In this document: piece by piece, positions 18,325 through 27,119 of the stretch | Layout of the letters: every line of letters begins with the position of its first letter | Numbering within the stretch: the stretch's first letter is position 1 | Origin: Streptococcus orisasini | Lineage (GTDB): Bacteria; Bacillota; Bacilli; Lactobacillales; Streptococcaceae | DNA: 64,000 bases | Direction: 5' to 3' | Assembly (NCBI RefSeq): GCF_001431045.1 | Contig: NZ_BCLE01000009.1 | Span: 1 to 64,000 of the forward strand | Position numbers and translations under genes: made by a program | The notes under the pieces: model-generated | Told to the model about the DNA's origin: nothing | Database searches by the model: none | The model's input: the letters and a program-made list of their open reading frames with translations, nothing else

Positions 18325-18470
18325 GATAAAGATAACTTTCGAAGGATTACCGCTGTGTTCCCGAATGGGAGTAAGTTAATGGACGAGAATTCACACGCGC
18401 CTGGGGTTATCTTTATTAGTATGATGGTTCTTTAGCCCTTCATCAAAGTTTGAGGGTCTTTTTTCTTGGG
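18325..18470 (+). ncRNA. Unidentified small structured RNA upstream of the retron
   Basis: The RNA would begin at about 18325 with GATAAAGATAAC, which pairs over 12 bases (one G-U) with 18406-18417, closing a roughly 93-nt molecule. Inside, ttcccgaatgggag forms a hairpin. A terminator-like hairpin (cccttca / ttgaggg) with a T-rich tail follows at about 18436-18470. There is no credible reading frame. The last 59 bases before the terminator are repeated after the retron gene. I do not recognise the class: not 6S, SRP, RNase P or tmRNA by eye. It lies between two divergent RT genes, so it may partner the YRDD RT or be an unrelated sRNA. Confidence 0.55.
18377..18435 (+). repeat. 59-bp direct repeat, left copy (inside the small RNA)
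   Basis: Matches 20767-20825 at 55 of 59 positions. It begins with TAATGGACGAGAATTC and ends with GTTCTTTAG. The two copies bracket the retron ncRNA and gene exactly, and each is followed by a terminator hairpin. Confidence 0.85.
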
Positions 18471-18617
18471 TCGGATAGCAGCAATTCAATATTAGATCAG
18501 CCTTCACCAAGTTTATCTTTATTTTCTATTATACAGCTCTTTTCTCTTATCCACCCTAATGCTTGTAACTGTTTGTGTTTATTACTTATCACAAGCAATA
18601 TTATTGATAATATATTC

Positions 18618-18645
18618 TTCAACTGTATTTTACTTATGTTATAAT
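18618..18645 (+). promoter_or_regulatory. Retron promoter
   Basis: A consensus TATAAT (18640-18645) with a weak TTCAAC -35 (18618-18623) at 16 bases. The predicted start falls at or next to the first base of the a1 repeat at 18652, as expected for an msr transcript. Confidence 0.6.
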
Positions 18646-18651
18646 AACAAT

Positions 18652-18811
18652 GCGTGTGACTAGATTTTTGACTTGTGTGTTCGCAAGTATTAACAACAAA
18701 GGTTGGAATACTTTTTCAGCCTCTAATATCTCACCAGGAAGACTTTCAGCTGAGAAAACATCTGTACTTCCCTTAGGCCAACTGCTTTTCGCATAATGAG
18801 TTGTCACACGC
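18652..18811 (+). ncRNA. Retron ncRNA (msr-msd)
   Basis: The 160-base segment is closed by perfect 9-base inverted repeats a1 GCGTGTGAC (18652-18660) and a2 GTCACACGC (18803-18811), the diagnostic retron layout. After a1 comes an ACTTG/CAAGT hairpin (18671-18688, msr). Then a long msd stem follows: ggttgg (18701 on) with ccaact near 18778, and an inner ggaag / cttcc hairpin near 18737-18771. A TAG right after a1 could supply the branching guanosine. The RT gene starts 21 bases after a2. The exact msd ends cannot be fixed by eye. Confidence 0.85.
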
Positions 18812-18832
18812 TTTTTTTATTTTTGAAATATT

Positions 18833-20761
18833 ATGAATAAACTACAAACAATTCAATCAAAAGAAGATTTTGCACATTTATTAGGCTACAAGAAATATTC
18901 CTCAATTACCTATCTGCTATATAAAATCGGTATTGATAACCTTTATACTAGTTTTGAGATTCCTAAAAAGACTGGCGGTACAAGGACAATCTATGCGCCT
19001 CAAAAAGCGTTAAAGAAACTTCAGAAAAGATTCGCCAGTCTTCTCTGGGAGGCTTATGTTGAAAATTTTCAACCCACATCAAATAAAAAGCATAAAAAAT
19101 TACCTAATGTCTCTCATGCTTTTGAAAAGAACAAAAGTATCATTACCAATGCCAAAAGACATCGCAATAAAAAATTTGTTTTAAATCTTGATCTAGAAGA
19201 TTTTTTTGGAAGCTTTCATTTTGGCAGGGTTCGTGGATTTTTCTTAAAAAATCGTGATTTTCAAGTTCCTGAGGAAGTAGCCACACTCATTGCACAATTA
19301 ACCTGCTATAAAGGGAGTCTTCCACAGGGGGCGCCGTCGTCTCCTATTATCACAAACTTAATTTGTCAAATTTTAGATCATAGGATTGTCAAGTTAGCTA
19401 AAAAATATAGACTGACTTATACTAGATATGCTGATGATTTAACTTTTTCTACTAACGCTGAATTACCGGCTGAATCATTTGAAGCATTTTTCACCCAACT
19501 ACAAGATATTATACACCGCTCTGGATTTTCAATTAATCACAGAAAAACCAGAATTAGTGATAATGGTCAGCGGCAAGAAGTGACAGGGCTAATCGTCAAT
19601 AAAAAAGTAAATATTAAACGAGAATACTTCAAAAATACAAAAGCGATGGCTTTTCATCTGTACAAAGATGGCCAATTTGAAATTGATGGTAAGCCAGGAA
19701 CTATTGATCAATTAAATGGACGATTTGCTTATATACAACAAATCGAAAACTACAATAACTATCTATTGTATAAAAAATCATTATCAACTAACGGGATTGA
19801 ATATCAAAAATATCTTCTACCTAAATATGAAAACAAAAAGGGGAGAGATAATTTTTATCATCACTATATTTTTAACGAACAGGATTTAGTTGAGCCTACA
19901 AATTTTTGGAATAGCAAACATAAAAAATACGAGCTTCCCCAAACTTTCTACAAAGCAGAAAAAAATAGTAATTATAATTACATGGAAAATTTTTCGTCCA
20001 GAGAAAAAGAATATCAGAAATTTCTTTTCTTCAAAAATTTTTTCATGAACAACAGACCACTAATTGTTACAGAAGGTAAAACTGATATAGTTTATCTGAA
20101 AGCTGCACTAAAGAATTTAGCTTCTAAATATCCTTCACTAATTGAAAAAGAAGATAATCAATTTAATTTTAAAATTAATTTTTTCTCTCATACTGCTACT
20201 ATAGATTACTTATTTAATATCCCTAAAGGTGGAGGAGAAGTTTTTAAACATCTATATAACTATTTCTCGGACAACACTGGTATAAAGCAACAAAAATACT
20301 TATATCCCAATTATTTGAAATATTTTCGGGAATTAACCTCACGAGAACCCAAAAATCCTACTTTTTTCCTCTTTGATAATGAACCAAAAGGAAATCCACT
20401 TTACAATTTCGCAAATCATGCTAGAGATTTAAAATTAGACTCGCAAACCCTAGATATTCTTAGAATAAATGCAGTGGATATCTTTGTAAAAAATAATTTA
20501 TTTTTACTATTGATTCCACTACTCTCAGGAAAATCTTCTAGTGATATTGAAGATTTATTGCTAGCAGAGCAATCCATGCCAATATTAAATAATAAATCTT
20601 TCTCGAAGAATAATAATGACGAAGGACGAAACTCTTACAGTAAAGAAATTTTATCTAAATACATATTAAGACATTATCAATCTTTTAATTTCAATAAATT
20701 TATTCCACTTTTTGATGCACTAGAAAAAAGAATATTGGAATATAAAGAAAGTACTAAATAA
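18833..20761 (+). CDS. Retron reverse transcriptase fused to a Toprim domain (type I-C-like)
   Basis: 642 residues. The N-terminal half is a retron RT: motif A NLDLEDFF (118-125), motif B PQGAPSSP (164-171), motif C YADD (199-202) and the retron VTG motif (250-252). After a linker, the C-terminal half has a Toprim-like site: acidic VTEGKTD (412-418) and FLFDNE (512-517). RT-Toprim fusions are known from the Ec67 (Eco2) retron class, where the Toprim part is thought to be the antiphage effector, so no separate effector gene is needed. It reads rightward, against its neighbours. The stop lies six bases before the right 59-bp repeat. Confidence 0.9.
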   Translation: MNKLQTIQSKEDFAHLLGYKKYSSITYLLYKIGIDNLYTSFEIPKKTGGTRTIYAPQKALKKLQKRFASLLWEAYVENFQPTSNKKHKKLPNVSHAFEKNKSIITNAKRHRNKKFVLNLDLEDFFGSFHFGRVRGFFLKNRDFQVPEEVATLIAQLTCYKGSLPQGAPSSPIITNLICQILDHRIVKLAKKYRLTYTRYADDLTFSTNAELPAESFEAFFTQLQDIIHRSGFSINHRKTRISDNGQRQEVTGLIVNKKVNIKREYFKNTKAMAFHLYKDGQFEIDGKPGTIDQLNGRFAYIQQIENYNNYLLYKKSLSTNGIEYQKYLLPKYENKKGRDNFYHHYIFNEQDLVEPTNFWNSKHKKYELPQTFYKAEKNSNYNYMENFSSREKEYQKFLFFKNFFMNNRPLIVTEGKTDIVYLKAALKNLASKYPSLIEKEDNQFNFKINFFSHTATIDYLFNIPKGGGEVFKHLYNYFSDNTGIKQQKYLYPNYLKYFRELTSREPKNPTFFLFDNEPKGNPLYNFANHARDLKLDSQTLDILRINAVDIFVKNNLFLLLIPLLSGKSSSDIEDLLLAEQSMPILNNKSFSKNNNDEGRNSYSKEILSKYILRHYQSFNFNKFIPLFDALEKRILEYKESTK

Positions 20762-20766
20762 ATACC

Positions 20767-20825
20767 TAATGGACGAGAATTCACACGCGCCTGGGGTTAT
20801 CTTTTTTAGTATGGCTGTTCTTTAG
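20767..20825 (+). repeat. 59-bp direct repeat, right copy (after the retron)
   Basis: Second copy of the 18377-18435 repeat with four mismatches. It lacks the 5' half of the small RNA, and its copy of the closing-helix strand carries a substitution. It is followed at once by a 16-bp perfect terminator hairpin. It is the likely displaced 3' end of the original RNA gene, or an attachment-site-like scar. Confidence 0.85.
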
Positions 20826-20872
20826 AGTCTGTGACAAACAGCCATCATCGCGGTTTGTCACAGACTCTTTTC
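20824..20872 (+). terminator. Strong terminator after the right repeat
   Basis: Perfect 16-bp arms at 20824-20839 and 20853-20868 followed by TTTTCTT. It would end the retron transcript and, before insertion, probably the small RNA. Confidence 0.8.
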
Positions 20873-20897
20873 TTAGTTCGAGCATTTGAATATTTGA

Positions 20898-20928
20898 AAA
20901 GCAGCCCTTGAGTTCGGGCTGCTTTGGT
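20898..20928. terminator. Second hairpin terminator
   Basis: Perfect 10-bp arms AAAGCAGCCC / GGGCTGCTTT around an 8-base loop, with an A-flank on one side and T on the other. It may serve both strands. Confidence 0.6.
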
Positions 20929-21331
20929 TAGTTTATGATTTTCTTTCATGATTATACCCAGATAATCATAGTTCTATATAGCAGGACTGTTGGTAGTCCT
21001 ATTGTCGGCATCACCTGTGATCTTAAAGGCATCATAGTACTTCTTCTCTTTAATGATGCTCTAGGACATGACGAGACCTGAATAGATATCCAGCTTTCCT
21101 AGATATCTGGAGAGAATGTATCTGCCTGTCCGGCTGTTGTCTCGTCACTGTTAGATATAAAAAAGGGAGTGGGTTCAACCAAAAAATTGAAAATTTTGGT
21201 TCTCACCACTTCCTAATTTCTAATCAGCAACCTGAAATGGTCTCTCCTCAGACCGTTTTTGACATTTGCTTTGCAAACTTTATTCTCCTAAACAGGAATA
21301 CTGGACGAGTTTTTGCTCAGTCTCGATATTT
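20929..21331. other. Intergenic region between retron and Panacea-toxSAS pair
   Basis: About 400 bases without an intact gene. Short decayed minus-strand coding-like pieces are visible (for example KEKKYYDAFKITGDADNRT near 21010-21060), a hairpin ccagatatc / gatatctgg type near 21090-21110, and a long interrupted inverted repeat at 21162-21213 that probably terminates the toxin-antitoxin transcript from the right. Confidence 0.45.
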
Positions 21332-22072
21332 TTAAACTAGTTCGACATTATGGTGTTTTAAGATAATACTGTCAGTAATTTCATCAAATAAACTTACTTG
21401 GCTCCATGGACTATCAGCTCTGTGGGTGATATCCACCAACTGACCTGCTGATTTCTTACCAAATATTTCTAAAGTGGCCTTAATGGAAGCTAGTATGGTT
21501 TGGTTATCATCTGCTTGCAACATCTTTGCAAGAGTCAAGGGTACTGTAATACCGTCTAGATGAACATCTGTTTTATCGTCTGAAGCTTCAGCGATTTCTT
21601 CCTTACCATTTCCTTTGTAGTTTTCGTAAACAGTAGGAATAACTGGTCCATACTGCATGGCAATAATCTTATCTTTAAATAACCTTTTACCAGTCTTTGT
21701 TAGATAATCCGCATAGACTAAATAAATCATCTTTTGAAGCTTTAAGTTGGACATAGGCAGTACTGATAAGAGATACTTAGCAATGTCAAGCGCAGTGATT
21801 TCTTTATCTGCAGCTATAACTTGTAGAAAATCATCTAATGAACCATAGACTTCTAAATCCGCAAAGAAACTATCCTTATTAACAACACTGCTCCAATCTT
21901 TCGAATCCGTTGTTAATTTATGGATGACATAGTCTGGACGTCCTAGGAGCTTTTTTGTTTTATCTCTTAATTCTGTTAAGACATCTTTACTGATGACATC
22001 GGCTGTATAATGCCAAGCAATTCGCTTACCCAGTCGGTAAGAACTTGCAATAGCGATAACATGCTGAACCAT
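21332..22072 (-). CDS. Panacea-domain (DUF4065/SocA-like) antitoxin
   Basis: 246 residues. The C-terminal half carries the Panacea core: PMSNLKLQKMIYLVYADYL (about 102-120), then FKDKIIAMQYGPVIPTVYENYKG and a late W-S-x-V segment typical of GepA/SocA-like proteins. The N-terminal 90 residues (IASSYRLGKRIAWHYTADVIS...) are a separate small domain. Panacea proteins are known antitoxins that neutralise diverse toxins, including toxSAS enzymes. It follows the RelA/SpoT-like gene by six bases, toxin first, so the two form one operon. Confidence 0.82.
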   Translation of the reverse strand: MVQHVIAIASSYRLGKRIAWHYTADVISKDVLTELRDKTKKLLGRPDYVIHKLTTDSKDWSSVVNKDSFFADLEVYGSLDDFLQVIAADKEITALDIAKYLLSVLPMSNLKLQKMIYLVYADYLTKTGKRLFKDKIIAMQYGPVIPTVYENYKGNGKEEIAEASDDKTDVHLDGITVPLTLAKMLQADDNQTILASIKATLEIFGKKSAGQLVDITHRADSPWSQVSLFDEITDSIILKHHNVELV

Positions 22073-22078
22073 GTTCTG

Positions 22079-22717
22079 TTACTCCTTTCTTTGATAGTCT
22101 TTGTATATTTCTGTCCAATTGATATATTGGCGTTTTTCTTTATGATTTCGGTGAGAACGTTCGTTAGAAACCTCATCAGACTTTTGCCAAATCTGAATTT
22201 CCCAAGGGAAATAATGATTATTATCACTTTTGACGTACAGATGGATACCTTTGTAGTTTTGGTCTGTTCTAACATAGGGTCTAAATAATTTTATATTCAA
22301 TTTATCTGACCACTTTATTTTGTCTAATAGACAATCGTAATCAATCGCATTATTAATAATGATGCGAAATCCAAGCAAATCATTCAAGCATTTTTGAACA
22401 GGTATTGTAGGATCTGATTTTCCTACGCGATAGTAGTATAACTTATTAAGAGCAGATTCTTTATTTTTACCTCTAAATCGTGTTTCTAAAATTAAGGACT
22501 CTGAACTAAATTCAAGAAAAATAAGCCAGTATGATAGTTCTTCAATATAATCATCAACTAAACTAATAAAGGATTCATCATAAGAGGTCTCTTGTAAAAC
22601 CTTGTCTACTCTAGTTTTTTTCAGGTTATAAGCGATATGCCCTTTAAAAAAATTATGTGAAAAATCTTGATGCAGCTTACCGATTTCATTTATCAATCTT
22701 ATAATATCGTCAATCAT
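22079..22717 (-). CDS. RelA/SpoT-domain toxin (toxSAS)
   Basis: 212 residues with a lone RelA/SpoT nucleotidyltransferase-like domain: DLLGFRI (113-119), NYKGIHLYV (154-162, the G-loop region) and EIQIW (173-177), followed by a basic H-R-N-H-K stretch. There is no HD hydrolase, TGS or ACT domain, unlike housekeeping Rel. Together with the adjacent Panacea gene this fits toxic small alarmone synthetases, which either make (pp)pApp or pyrophosphorylate tRNA CCA ends. Which of these applies cannot be told. Start ATG at 22717. Confidence 0.78.
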   Translation of the reverse strand: MIDDIIRLINEIGKLHQDFSHNFFKGHIAYNLKKTRVDKVLQETSYDESFISLVDDYIEELSYWLIFLEFSSESLILETRFRGKNKESALNKLYYYRVGKSDPTIPVQKCLNDLLGFRIIINNAIDYDCLLDKIKWSDKLNIKLFRPYVRTDQNYKGIHLYVKSDNNHYFPWEIQIWQKSDEVSNERSHRNHKEKRQYINWTEIYKDYQRKE

Positions 22718-22881
22718 GATTTAATCCCTTTAAAGTTATATCAAGTAAACTATCACTATTATTTGATATTGTAACACAAAATTGGACAAGATAAAACATA
22801 AAACTCCTTTATCCTATTTTACTATTTCTATTTTATCTATTCGCAAAATCTTCCATTTTTGGTCGTTTCTCAGAACTAAAT

Positions 22882-22926
22882 AAACACCCTGTTCAAGAAA
22901 TATTGATTAGGGTGTTTGCTTTTTTA
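22882..22926 (-). terminator. hsdR terminator
   Basis: Perfect 9-bp arms AAACACCCT (22882-22890) and AGGGTGTTT (22909-22917) 20 bases after the hsdR stop on the minus strand. Confidence 0.65.
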
Positions 22927-22939
22927 TGTTGAATTTAGT

Positions 22940-25939
22940 TCACTTCCGCCCTCTTAACGGTTCGATGACTTCTTCGATGAGTTGGGTGTAGGCTTTTTTG
23001 ATTTCGATTTTGTATTTGAGGGGATTGAGGGCTTCTGCGACGTCAGTTTTGTAGTCTTGGTAGCGTTGGCTTTGGCTGAGTTCGCTTTCGCCGAGTTGTT
23101 TGCTTTCCCCTTTGCGGTAGTTTTTGACCAGATACATGAGTTCGTCTGCGCCGATATACCATTTCTTAGCCAGTTGGGTGACTTCCTTGGTAATCACCGC
23201 TTCTATCATCTGGTCGAGGATATTGGTGATGGATTGGCCACGGTAGCTTTCTGGGTCCATTTGAATTTGAAGCCAAAGGTCAGCGATGACTTGGGCTAGT
23301 CCTTGGTTGGTTTTGGCAAGGTCTGCGATATAGGCATCCACGGCTGCGATGTCTTTTGCAGTCAATTCTTTTTGGGCATCATCTGCCTGTGGGATAAAGG
23401 CTTGGATGAGGGAAATGATGTACTCGTAGTTAATCTCATCGAGATGGACGGATTCCAACTCATAGAGGATATCGAGTGGTTCATCGTCTGAATCGTCATT
23501 ATCATCTTTACGTCTCTTGATTTCTTCGAGGACATTTTGGTAGGTCCCCATATAGGTTTCTAGGAGTTCTTCTGTCAATCCTGTTTCTGCAAAGATGGTA
23601 TCTTGGTCGTATTCGGAATAGACCTTGATAGAAGCAAAATAGCGGTCAAATTCTTGGTAGGATTTGGCAAATTTCTTGAGTAATTCGGTACTAGCACTGC
23701 TGATATCCAGTCCAAGCTCGCTGTCTGTCGCTACTTGATTTTGCAGGATGGCTAATTTTTCGTCGAAGACTGCTTTTTCTTCTGACCATTCAGGGGCTAA
23801 AACACTGGTTTCACCGCCGTTGGAATAGAGGCGCAACGCTTTGTCCACGGCTTCTTTAAAAGCATCTGGGGTTTGGAAGGTGATAATCTGACCAAACTTT
23901 TTAGTGCTACTAAAGATACGGTTAGTTCGGCTAAAGGCCTGAATCAAATCGTGAGGCTGCATGGGCTTGCGGTCAATGAAGAGAGTCGAGAGGCAAGGGG
24001 CATCAAAGCCTGTCAGAAGACGGTTGACCACGATAACCAAGTCCAGTTGCTCTTCACGGAAGAGGTACTTGTCCTTCTTACGAGCGAGGCGATTATTGAC
24101 ATCGGTATTGAAGCCACGCAGGTCTGCTATCGTGTAGTGGGTGCCAAACTCGGTATTGTAATCATAGATGGCTTCCTTCATCTTGTCCTGATTGACCGTT
24201 GACTCCTCGTCATTTTCCGTCACGGAGTAAGTGATGGTAAACTTTGGAAAATCTGGGAGGACTTGCTTCACGCGCTCAGAAATTTTCACTCTGGTTTCGC
24301 CAGCTTTGACGCGTTTTAAGAGGTCATAATATTTCTGCGCCATAGGGATAGACTTCACGGTTAAGATCGCATTGAACGTCTGTCCGACACCGTTTTGAAA
24401 GCCAAGTTGCCCACGGGATTTATTGATGATAGCGTCCAGCACTTCTAGCATGTGCTCCTCATCCTCATAGGCACTGTCTGGAATATCCTTTTCAGCAATT
24501 TCTTTATTGAGAATGAGGGTGTTTTTATAGTCCACTTTGAAGCCAAGGACAGCCTTATCATGGATCGCTTCCTTAACAGTGTATTCGTGGAGGCGTTTGC
24601 CGTATTGTTCTTCGGTCGTTTGGGCGAGATTCCCGAGTTGTTGGCGTTTGTTTTCTGCAAAGATTGGTGTTCCTGTAAAACCATACCAGAGCGAATGGAT
24701 AAAGAAGCTTGAGAGTTTAAGCTGAGCCTGTGGCGTCACCGCACGGTGGCACTCGTCCACAACAAAGGCGACTTTGAGTTGCTTGATTTTATCCGCTTCC
24801 TTGCTGTAAAGTCCGTCTTCGATTTTGCGCATCATGGTTGCCAATTTTTGAATGGTTGTCACCACCACGCGCTTATCCTCTGCCACCAATCGTTTTACCA
24901 ACTGATGAGTATTGTCCGTCTCATCAATGTCAATGACATCGTTGGCAGCGTAGGAGAGAAAACTTGAGGTCGTCTGCTGGTCCAAGTCGCTACGATCCAC
25001 CACAAAAATGGTCTTGGCAATAGACGGAATCTGTAAAAGATTACGAGCGACCTTATAAGAAGTCAGGGTCTTACCTGAACCTGTCGTGTGCCAGACATAG
25101 CCTGACTCTTGCTTACGGCTAGCTTCCTGCACCGCTTCAATGGCATGAACTTGATAAGGACGAAGCAAAATCAAAGCTTTCTTGTCATCGTCAATGACGG
25201 AATACTGCATAACCATCTGATGCGCTCTTGGAATCGAGAGCACCTCTTTGGCAAAGGCAAAGAGATTCAGCACTGGTTGATTAGTGGTATCGACCCACTT
25301 AGTTAGGAAAGTCTCATTGAGCTTATTTTCTTTTGCGGCTGCGATATAGCGGGTATCCGTCAAGTTAGATACGACAAACATCTGTAAGCTAGAGTAAATC
25401 CCTCGCAATTTGCCTTCACGGTCGTATTTTTTAATTTGACGAAAAGCATCCATAAACGGATGTTGGGCATTTTTCAGCTCAATCTGAATCAGTGGCAGTC
25501 CGTTGATTAACAACGTCACATCAAGTCTTCTGTCTTGGTCTGCTGGTTCTGCTTTAGGACGCTCCACTTGATTCACCACTTCATAAGAAGAGGTACCACC
25601 AGCAACATTATCTCGCCAAATGACGGATAAACGGATAGTGCCTAGACTAGCATCTTCACGCTGAACTTGCACCTTAGCGATACCATTTTCACCCGCCAAC
25701 CATTTAGCGGCTTCATAGTAATTGATAAAGTTAAGCTGGTTTTTAATCTGCGCCTTTTCTTGTTCTGTCAAAGGCGTGCCATTTAACACGGCAACGTTAT
25801 TTTGCTCTAATTTAGCAAAGAAATTGTCCCAGAGGGCATCCTCTGTTTTTAAATCACTCCGATAACTCCATTGACTGTTTCCAGTCGTCAACTGGTCAAT
25901 GAGTTGTTGTTCAATCGCTAATTCACCTGTGTATGTCAT
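22940..25939 (-). CDS. hsdR: Type I restriction endonuclease subunit HsdR
   Basis: 999-residue motor and nuclease subunit of the type I complex. The N-terminal nuclease part has the D-x-n-E-x-K pattern ([22 protein letters not shown]). The translocase has Walker [18 protein letters not shown]-type box [12 protein letters not shown]-like FTGTP and the late QAFSRTNR arginine-finger motif. The C-terminal helical region that binds HsdM is present, so it looks intact. It has its own extended -10 promoter and is separated from hsdS by the toxin-antitoxin pair, the retron and the RT operon. Confidence 0.95.
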   Translation of the reverse strand: MTYTGELAIEQQLIDQLTTGNSQWSYRSDLKTEDALWDNFFAKLEQNNVAVLNGTPLTEQEKAQIKNQLNFINYYEAAKWLAGENGIAKVQVQREDASLGTIRLSVIWRDNVAGGTSSYEVVNQVERPKAEPADQDRRLDVTLLINGLPLIQIELKNAQHPFMDAFRQIKKYDREGKLRGIYSSLQMFVVSNLTDTRYIAAAKENKLNETFLTKWVDTTNQPVLNLFAFAKEVLSIPRAHQMVMQYSVIDDDKKALILLRPYQVHAIEAVQEASRKQESGYVWHTTGSGKTLTSYKVARNLLQIPSIAKTIFVVDRSDLDQQTTSSFLSYAANDVIDIDETDNTHQLVKRLVAEDKRVVVTTIQKLATMMRKIEDGLYSKEADKIKQLKVAFVVDECHRAVTPQAQLKLSSFFIHSLWYGFTGTPIFAENKRQQLGNLAQTTEEQYGKRLHEYTVKEAIHDKAVLGFKVDYKNTLILNKEIAEKDIPDSAYEDEEHMLEVLDAIINKSRGQLGFQNGVGQTFNAILTVKSIPMAQKYYDLLKRVKAGETRVKISERVKQVLPDFPKFTITYSVTENDEESTVNQDKMKEAIYDYNTEFGTHYTIADLRGFNTDVNNRLARKKDKYLFREEQLDLVIVVNRLLTGFDAPCLSTLFIDRKPMQPHDLIQAFSRTNRIFSSTKKFGQIITFQTPDAFKEAVDKALRLYSNGGETSVLAPEWSEEKAVFDEKLAILQNQVATDSELGLDISSASTELLKKFAKSYQEFDRYFASIKVYSEYDQDTIFAETGLTEELLETYMGTYQNVLEEIKRRKDDNDDSDDEPLDILYELESVHLDEINYEYIISLIQAFIPQADDAQKELTAKDIAAVDAYIADLAKTNQGLAQVIADLWLQIQMDPESYRGQSITNILDQMIEAVITKEVTQLAKKWYIGADELMYLVKNYRKGESKQLGESELSQSQRYQDYKTDVAEALNPLKYKIEIKKAYTQLIEEVIEPLRGRK

Positions 25940-25971
25940 CGTTCATTCCTAATTTTGAGTCTATTAACTTT

Positions 25972-25980
25972 ATTATACCA
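25972..25980 (-). promoter_or_regulatory. hsdR promoter (-10)
   Basis: Extended -10 TGGTATAAT on the minus strand (core 25972-25977), about 35 bases before the hsdR ATG. No good -35 is present; a terminator hairpin occupies that position. Confidence 0.5.
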
Positions 25981-25985
25981 CAATA

Positions 25986-26017
25986 ACCCCTGTCTCTTTA
26001 ATAAGACAGGGGTGTAT
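25986..26017. terminator. Hairpin between hsdR and the isochorismatase gene
   Basis: Perfect arms ACCCCTGTCT / AAGACAGGGGT separated by ctttaat. It ends the leftward isochorismatase transcript just before the hsdR promoter. Confidence 0.6.
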
Positions 26018-26050
26018 AACTTTTATGGTATGGTCACTGACGATGCTAGA

Positions 26051-26590
26051 CTATTTTGGAACGTCGTTTGTCACAACAATTTCAGCAAAGCCTTGTGCCA
26101 ATGACCCCATGTAGGTGTTGTGAACTGTTTCAGCGTCAATCACTTGACCTTTAACTTCCAAATCTTTTGTGGTGCAGGCGTCATCGACTAGTTTAACGTC
26201 ATAGCCATAGTTTTGGGCAACACGAACTGTTGTATCGATACACATGTGAGTCATCATGCCGCAAACCGTAAGATGAGTGATACCGTCCTCTTCTAAAACC
26301 TCTCTAAGATTGGTTTTCAAAAAAGCCGATGGGAAATGTTTTTGAATAACTTTCTCATCCTTAAGTGGACTAACTTCGGGATGAATATCAGCTCCGGGAG
26401 TGTTGATTTCGAAAAAGGCAGCTCCTTCTGGCGAAATATGCTGAACGTGATAAATGGGCAATTGATGTTTTCGATAATAGTCTAAAAGTTGTTTGACATT
26501 TTCTAATGCCTTATTAGCTTGATGCAATTCCCACTTCCCATTGGGAAAATAATCATTCTGAACATCAATGATAAGTAATGCGTCTTTCAT
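26051..26590 (-). CDS. Isochorismatase-family cysteine hydrolase
   Basis: 179-residue cytoplasmic hydrolase with the family triad: D in LIIDVQNDYF (residue 9), the lysine around KVIQKHFPSAF, and nucleophilic Cys in HLTVCGMMTHMCIDTTVR. Members hydrolyse amides (nicotinamidase, N-carbamoyl compounds) or isochorismate; the substrate here is unknown. It is the leftmost gene of the accessory redox block. The HxlR pseudogene lies immediately upstream in the same direction and may once have regulated it. Confidence 0.85.
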   Translation of the reverse strand: MKDALLIIDVQNDYFPNGKWELHQANKALENVKQLLDYYRKHQLPIYHVQHISPEGAAFFEINTPGADIHPEVSPLKDEKVIQKHFPSAFLKTNLREVLEEDGITHLTVCGMMTHMCIDTTVRVAQNYGYDVKLVDDACTTKDLEVKGQVIDAETVHNTYMGSLAQGFAEIVVTNDVPK

Positions 26591-26675
26591 GTGTATACCT
26601 CTCTTAATCTTTTATGATAACTAAAGTATAATATAACCATAATTTCTTGTACATTACCCACTTTTTGTGTGTATC

Positions 26676-27034
26676 CTAGTAGGCTATTCCTTTTTCATCA
26701 AGGATATGTTCCAGATGCAGATCTACCATATAATCCACACCGATTTCTTGCATAATCTTAATTGCTGATAATAATTTCTTCCCACGTTCTGTTAAAGAGT
26801 ACTCTACTTTCAAAGGGTAACCTTCAAATACATTTTTCTGTACCAGTTGAAATGCAACGAGTTCTTTCAATTGTTCTAATAGCATTTTTTCGAAATACCA
26901 TTAATTGTTTTTTGAAGCTCCGACAGTGATAGGGGACCGTTTTTTAATTGAAAAATGATGATTGTTTTCCATTCCCCTTTAATCATATCATGGACGAATT
27001 CCAAAGGGCAGGTGTACTCTTTCCTTAATTTCAA
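26676..27034 (-). pseudogene. Frameshifted HxlR-family regulator
   Basis: A TTG start at 27034 with AGGAAG upstream gives KLRKEYTCPLEFVHDMIKGEWKTIIIFQ..., a normal HxlR N-terminus with its conserved cysteine. The frame hits a stop just after a run of six A (minus strand, 26885-26890). Shifting by one base there restores KMLLEQLKELVAFQLVQK...PLKVEYSLTERGKKLL to the end at 26676. One lost A in the homopolymer (seven needed) explains this. The full product would be about 119 residues. A sequencing error in the run, or transcriptional slippage, are alternatives. Confidence 0.8.
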
Positions 27035-27119
27035 ATGTCTTCCTCATATTTGCTAGTAATGATAAGATTTATTATATCATACAATAACACAGCCATGATT
27101 GCACATGACTGTGTTATAA

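Noticed and set aside
18450..18644. 64-codon plus-strand frame between the small RNA and the retron
   Set aside because: No Shine-Dalgarno, odd composition, and it overlaps a terminator and the retron promoter.
18377..20825. The two 59-bp repeats taken as a minimal CRISPR
   Set aside because: Only two copies, 2.4 kb apart with genes between, and no cas genes.
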